Origin: Cyclina sinensis | Lineage: Eukaryota; Mollusca; Bivalvia; Venerida; Veneridae | Assembly: GCA_012932295.1 (NCBI GenBank) | Contig: JAAONU010000006.1 | Span: 23,625,929-23,689,928, forward strand | Direction of reading: 5' to 3' | Length of the DNA: 64,000 bases | Part shown: piece by piece, positions 59,801 through 64,000 of the stretch | How the letters are laid out: each line of letters opens with the position of its first letter | Position numbering within the stretch: position 1 is the stretch's first letter | Made by a program: the position numbers and the translations under genes | Notes under the pieces: model-generated | The model's input: only the letters and a program-made list of their open reading frames with translations | What the model was told of the DNA's origin: nothing | Database searches by the model: none

Positions 59801-62800
59801 GTAAAAACACAAGACATATAACTTTATAATTACAATATTTTCCAAGTTACTGCACAACTTTTATTTGTCATTGGAAAAAAAGTGACAAGTTTTTTGAGAC
59901 CGTCGTGTGAAATGGTTTTCTTTAAGTATTCTAAAGCATTGAAATACACCCCCCAACCCCCCCCCCCCCCCCCCAAAAAAAAAAAAAAAAAAAATTCATT
60001 CATTTCACCTTAGTAATTAGATTCAAAGAAGGTATGAATACATGAAACATTTACAATTTCTCACATGATTTTGAATTTAAGCAAGCGGAGGTAACTGGTT
60101 AAGGGGTAGACTTGATGGAATCTTAACCTATTCTCAACAGCCTGGCAGATGTCTGTGAATCTGGATTGGTTTGATTGTCGGTTGTACCTGTCCCAAAAAA
60201 GACCATAGTTGTTGAATGAGATGTTATACCTGATTTCACTAGTAGAAACATAAGAAAATCCGTCACTCTTAGCTATGACTTTGTTCTTTTATTTCTGATA
60301 GAAGATTTTGTTTTTCAGCAAGTAAAGAGATTCTATACCTGTTAATCAGTTTTGGTTGTCCAGTGAATGCTAGGGACAGGTTTGGTCAGACTGTCCTACA
60401 TGTGGCAAGTGAGACGTCAGCTGACAGTGTTCAGATGTTGCTGGATGCAGGTTGTAATGTCAATGCTCAGGATAACGCAGGTAATATGGGATTATTTTAA
60501 TGTTTTTTAGTCACTGTCTGAAGTGTCACTCTTGCCAAAGAAAACAGAAAAGCAGTCTCTTGAATACACTCACTCTAGTTGAAAATTATTAGTCATAGTA
60601 GTTCTAGGAAGACATTGCTTAAAGCGACTGACTCACAGATGGATCGACAATGCATAAAAAAGAAAATGTTTATACAATTTGATAAAATTTCAGTTGTAAT
60701 TGAGAAGAACATATCTAAACCAAGTTATTGTCTCATTTTTGTTACAGAAACACATCATAATAAAGTTTTACACACTTTTAAAATATGTACCCTCTTACTC
60801 ACAGGGTAGATACTTAGTTTATGTTGTTAAATTTTGACTTTGACTTTAGATAGTAACAAAGTAGGTAAACTTGCAGCTCTAAATGTTACTGACCTGAAAG
60901 GCATGGGTTGGAATCCTGATGAGACCAAATTCCTGTTTCTTCAGTTTTCATGATGTATAGAAGCATAAAAAAAGATTTTTCCCACAGTTTATTTACTTCT
61001 CCATGATTTAAAAGAAAATCATTTTTAAACTAAATTCTGTGAGTGAGTCGCTTTAAATTTGGTTGAAAATGACCAAGATGAAGTGAGTGTTCAGAAGTCC
61101 TTTAAGCCTTCTCCTACTGGCGGCAATTGTATTCATCTTTGGGACCAGAGCAGACCAAGATCACCCTGCACATTTATGCAGTCTGATCATGGTCTGCACT
61201 ATTTGCCATTCAGTCGGTAAATTTTCAGTAAGCACCCCTGTAAACAATTAATCGATATGTCCAAATTGAAAGCTGCACAAGTCCATTTAAGATATTTATC
61301 AGGAGAAGTTTAAATTAGAAGTAACAAGAACAGTTTTCACTTCTGTGATGACTTTAAATAAGAAATGTACCTTTCAATAAAGTTGTGAATTTAAATTTTT
61401 GCCTTGGTCAGTTAAAAAGAATTTTAAGATATATTTAGTTTTACTCAGTGGAAGATAAACTTTTTCACTGTGATCCATTTAGTTTAATAAATAGTTACAT
61501 CCATTTCCCAGCTTTGATATGGTAGTGCTTGAAAGTGATTAGGGAATACTTTTCAACCATAGGTTTGACACCGTTGATGTTAGCATGTCAAAGCTCATCC
61601 CAACAGGTGTTAAATATTGTCCAGTACTTGATGGACAGAGGAGCAAATGTTGACCTGAAAGATGCAGATGGACAGACAGGTAAATATGAAAAATCAGTTT
61701 TAGCTTAACTGTACAAAGTATATGGAGAGCTGACCTACTCAAAAGTAAAGTTTTTGAGCAGTAAAATAATTTTTACTATAACTTCTTTATTTCTTGAGGG
61801 ATTTACTTCAGACTTCAAATATATGTTCCTTACCATCACCAACATCATATGTGGTAAGGTTCGTAACTCTTACACCCAAATTTTCAGATTTATCTCACCT
61901 AAAATTTAAATTTAGAATTTTCCTTAAAAATTGTAATGTTACTTCTTTATTTCTTGAGGGATTTTCAATGAATTGATAAAATAAAAAATATTATATGATA
62001 TTTCATCTACCATGGTAAGGATTCTTGTCTGTTTATCTATAGATCTTGAATTAAAATGATTTTTTGATGGTTATCCTTTTCTTAATATCCAGTACTTAGT
62101 TGAGCATGCTGTCTCTGCTGACAGCTCTTGTTTCATTCTCATGCTGTCCATAATTAACTCTTCTGCCTTCAATGTTGTCTAATGTTCCCATTTATGCCTG
62201 TCTCCGTGGTTGAATTGTTAAAGTTGCTGACTTCAAATCATTTAACCTTACACTGATGGATGGTCATGGGTTTGACCAGTACAGTTTATGTGAGAAAGTT
62301 GGCAGTCTCCCACGGAGGAACTATGGTTGGGTAAACTGCCCACCAGAAATGACTTTGACTGCTGGAGAGCATTAAACATAATGCATCCAACTGTCATTTA
62401 TAAGCTGGTCATGGTCTGTATTCTCTTACAGCAAAGACAGATATAATTTTTCCCTGACTTAAAATATGAGAAGAGATTTTATATATTTGAGAAGGAATTC
62501 ATTATCGGATGATCCTCAGTGGTAATGTCCTTTAGTCAGATTTATTTCTTGTCTTCTTTAGTCTTCAACAATGTAATCATGTTTATGAATCTTTCACCCA
62601 TGGTACTTTGGTGTCAAATCATATTGCTTGTTGCACTTGAGTTACATCCTTGGAATATTTGTTAAAAAGTCCAATTTCATTTGATACCATTGATAAAAAT
62701 TTGTGGTAAAAAGGTGTCAATGTCACTTTCTTGTAATAAGAAAAAATAAAATATTTTGCCCCTTCACCTGTCAAATTGATATGAGTTTCATTTCTCTGTT

Positions 62801-63583
62801 TCAAACAGTTCTTGTCCAATGTGGGTCTATTAGAATTAGGATTGCAAATCTTTTAGTACCTGTATATACATCTAACAACTCAGTGAAGTTTGTGAACAAG
62901 AGGGCTTAGGTGAATTATCAAAATTTTGCATTTTCACCTTCTGTCGTACATATTGCTTGTTGCACTTGAGTTAAATCCTTGGAATATTTGTTAAAAAGTC
63001 CAATTTCATTTGATACCATTGATAAAAATTTGTGGTAAAAAGGTGTCATGTCATATTCTTGTAATAAGAAAAAATAAAATATTTTGCCCCTTCACCTGTC
63101 AAATTGATATGAGTTTCATTTCTCTGTTTCAAACAGTTCTTGTCCAATGTGGGTCTATTAAAATTAGGATTGCAAATCTTTTAGTACCTGTATATACATC
63201 TAACAACTCAGTGAAGTTTGTGAACAAGAGGGCTTAGGTGAATTATCAAAATTTTGCATTTTCACCTTCTGTCGTACATAATTCTTCCCTATTGGTATAG
63301 CTTTTAAAAAACTTGAAAGGCCCAGTGTCTTTAAAAGGTAATATGTATTTACTTTGACATTAGAGTGCCAACTTTGGGTATATGTATTAAGTTTACACAA
63401 ATTAATCCTGTAGCATGTTGAAAGGAGTTTTGTCGATGTTAATTACAGAATATGGTGATTTGTGTTTTTCAGCACTCCACAAAGCATGTACCTATCGACA
63501 GGATCAAGAACTGAGTGTTAAAAATGAGATCATTTATAAGTTATTGTACGCTGGTGCAGAAATAAACATTGCAGATGTATTTG
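59602..63583 (+). CDS. Ankyrin-repeat protein, partial gene (4 exons seen, both ends missing)
   Basis: Exons 59602-59800, 60319-60480, 61563-61679 and 63473-63583 join with phase-1 introns throughout into 196 codons without a stop. The last donor (TTTG|GTAAGT) shows that the gene continues beyond the window. The protein opens with an acidic segment (DDLEE, ESERD), then ankyrin repeats with the usual TPLHIAA / TVLHVAS / TPLMLAC / ALHKAC helix-1 signatures and the G-hydrophobic-NAxD loops. Ankyrin repeats mediate protein-protein binding; without the C-terminal domain the subfamily (SOCS-box, kinase, other) cannot be named. The first coding exon is upstream of 59602 and was not found: no convincing ATG exon between 58.3 and 59.6 kb. 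Confidence 0.85.
59957..59994 (-). repeat. C18-A20 composite homopolymer
   Basis: 18 C followed by about 20 A in intron A of the ankyrin gene; on the minus strand it is T20-G18, the same arrangement as T13-G20 at 5464. Confidence 0.8.
60319..60480 (+). CDS. Ankyrin gene exon B
   Basis: The acceptor GTTTTTCAG and donor GCAG|GTAATA bound 162 bases, phase 1 in and out. It encodes KEILYLLISFGCPVNARD, then FGQTVLHVASETSADSVQ and LLDAGCNVNAQDNAG: the end of one repeat and a complete next one. Confidence 0.88.
60619..61056 (+). mobile_element. TIR-bounded composite with tRNA-SINE core, copy 2
   Basis: TTAA-AGCGACTGACTCACAGA at the left and TCTGTGAGTGAGTCGCT-TTAA at the right. Inside is a degenerate tRNA-like segment with B-box-like GGGTTGGAATCC (about 60905). 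It lies in intron B of the ankyrin gene and is inverted relative to 42599-43049. Confidence 0.75.
61095..61315. mobile_element. Hairpin-MITE copy
   Basis: CTTCTCCT at the left and AGGAGAAG at the right form short TIRs. The interior ATCACCCTGCACATTTATGC then AGTCTGATCATGGTCTGCAC matches the family at 10731. Located in intron B of the ankyrin gene. Confidence 0.65.
61563..61679 (+). CDS. Ankyrin gene exon C
   Basis: The acceptor CAACCATAG and donor ACAG|GTAAAT bound 117 bases, phase 1 in and out. It encodes GLTPLMLACQSSSQQVLNIV, then QYLMDRGANVDLKDADGQT, one ankyrin repeat. The acceptor has a weaker pyrimidine tract than its neighbours. Confidence 0.85.
62200..62400 (+). mobile_element. tRNA-derived SINE (Leu/Ser-like head), diverged
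   Basis: GTCTCCGTGGTTGAATTGTT then GCTGACTTCAAATCATTTAA and a degraded B-box (ATGGGTTTGACC); the tail contains AGCATTAAACATAA. It has the long variable-arm spacing of a class II tRNA-type head known in bivalve SINEs. In intron C of the ankyrin gene. Confidence 0.65.
62621..63278 (+). repeat. Recent tandem duplication, unit 329 bp
   Basis: 62621-62949 and 62950-63278 differ at only a few positions (for example a missing A and a CACTTTC/CATATTC change). In intron C of the ankyrin gene; the two short open frames it creates are copies of each other and are not genes. Confidence 0.95.
63473..63583 (+). CDS. Ankyrin gene exon D
   Basis: The acceptor TGTGTTTTTCAG and donor TTTG|GTAAGT bound 111 bases, phase 1 in and out. 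It encodes ALHKACTYRQDQELSV and then IIYKLLYAGAEINIADVFG, one repeat with a longer than usual insert between the helices. The next exon is outside the window. Confidence 0.85.
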
Positions 63584-63640
63584 GTAAGTTAAAGTAATAT
63601 AAAACTAATTCATATTAGTCAGTATATAATTTTTATAGGA

Positions 63641-64000
63641 GTCACCCGGTGGTCGGTCGGTTGGGCTATAAGTCAGGCGATCTGTTGCAATTTCCTTGTC
63701 CGGAGTATTACTTGAAAACTAATAGTTGGAATTCAATGCAACTTCATACAATGGTCAAGCACAATGAGAGGAAGTGCAGTGTTTAAGAATCATAACTCCG
63801 TCTTCAGTATTTGCACAGTTATTGCCCTTTTTTGGTTTTCCTTGTCCGGAGCATAACTTAAAAAGTAATGGTTGGAATTCAATGCAACTTCATACAATGG
63901 TCAAGCACAATGACTGAAATTGCAGTGTATAATAGTCTTGACTCCATATTCAGTATTTGCAGAGTTATTGTCCTTTGTTAGTTTTCCTTGTCTGGAGCAT
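63641..64000 (+). repeat. 146-bp tandem repeat running off the window
   Basis: TTTCCTTGTCCGGAG starts at 63691 and 63837 and, with one change, at 63983. Units share GGAATTCAATGCAACTTCAT then ACAATGGTCAAGCACAATGA. A dispersed bivalve-type repeat, in the next intron of the ankyrin gene. Confidence 0.85.

Noticed and set aside
62703..63237. Two similar short plus-strand frames
   Set aside because: They are the two halves of the 329-bp duplication inside an intron.

Overview
The window looks like AT-rich (about one third GC by eye) metazoan nuclear DNA: spliced exons with GT/AG boundaries, kilobase introns, no operons or ribosome binding sites, and very dense short mobile elements and minisatellites. 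The repeat types (tRNA-derived SINEs ending in ATAAATAAACTCAA, elements opening with AAGAGGGCCATGATGGCCCT, many short TIR/foldback elements) point to a mollusc, most likely a bivalve. This assignment rests on my memory of such repeats and was not searched.

Two genes can be supported. (1) On the minus strand, four coding exons (33666-33771, 21189-21379, 18864-18980, 17643-17699) join in phase into a complete 156-residue protein. It starts MGCGRS and ends in a block matching vertebrate C1orf21, so I call it a C1orf21 homologue: a small protein probably lipid-anchored to membrane, of unknown function. (2) On the plus strand at the right edge, four exons (59602-63583) encode consecutive ankyrin repeats; every internal intron is phase 1, and the gene is cut by the window end. 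A third, orphan minus-strand exon (57127-57217) and two weaker exon-like pieces (6875-7015 minus, 4840-4985 plus) are listed with low confidence.

The rest is repeat landscape. 1-6.6 kb: a truncated TIR element, a 2.1 kb CAGG...CCTG element full of hairpins, and a foldback-tailed element. 9.3-15.5 kb: a dispersed element, a MITE, a 51-bp satellite (about 1.5 kb) and a 46-bp minisatellite. 17.6-33.8 kb: the C1orf21-like gene, with SINEs, minisatellites and composite elements in its introns. 33.8-57 kb: no convincing gene; more elements, a 37-43 bp array, an exact 3 x 108 bp repeat, a TIR-bounded tRNA-SINE composite, a 1.5 kb 55-bp array, and a second foldback-tailed element carrying an 832-bp TA-flanked insertion whose empty site is preserved at 6 kb. 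57-64 kb: a diverged tandem repeat carrying a clean hAT-like foldback MITE, then the ankyrin gene with element-filled introns.

The observations most worth checking are the SINE enclosed by TTAA-flanked inverted repeats (two copies), the filled/empty-site pair, the three-copy family with a 150-bp 3' foldback, and the C1orf21-like gene model.
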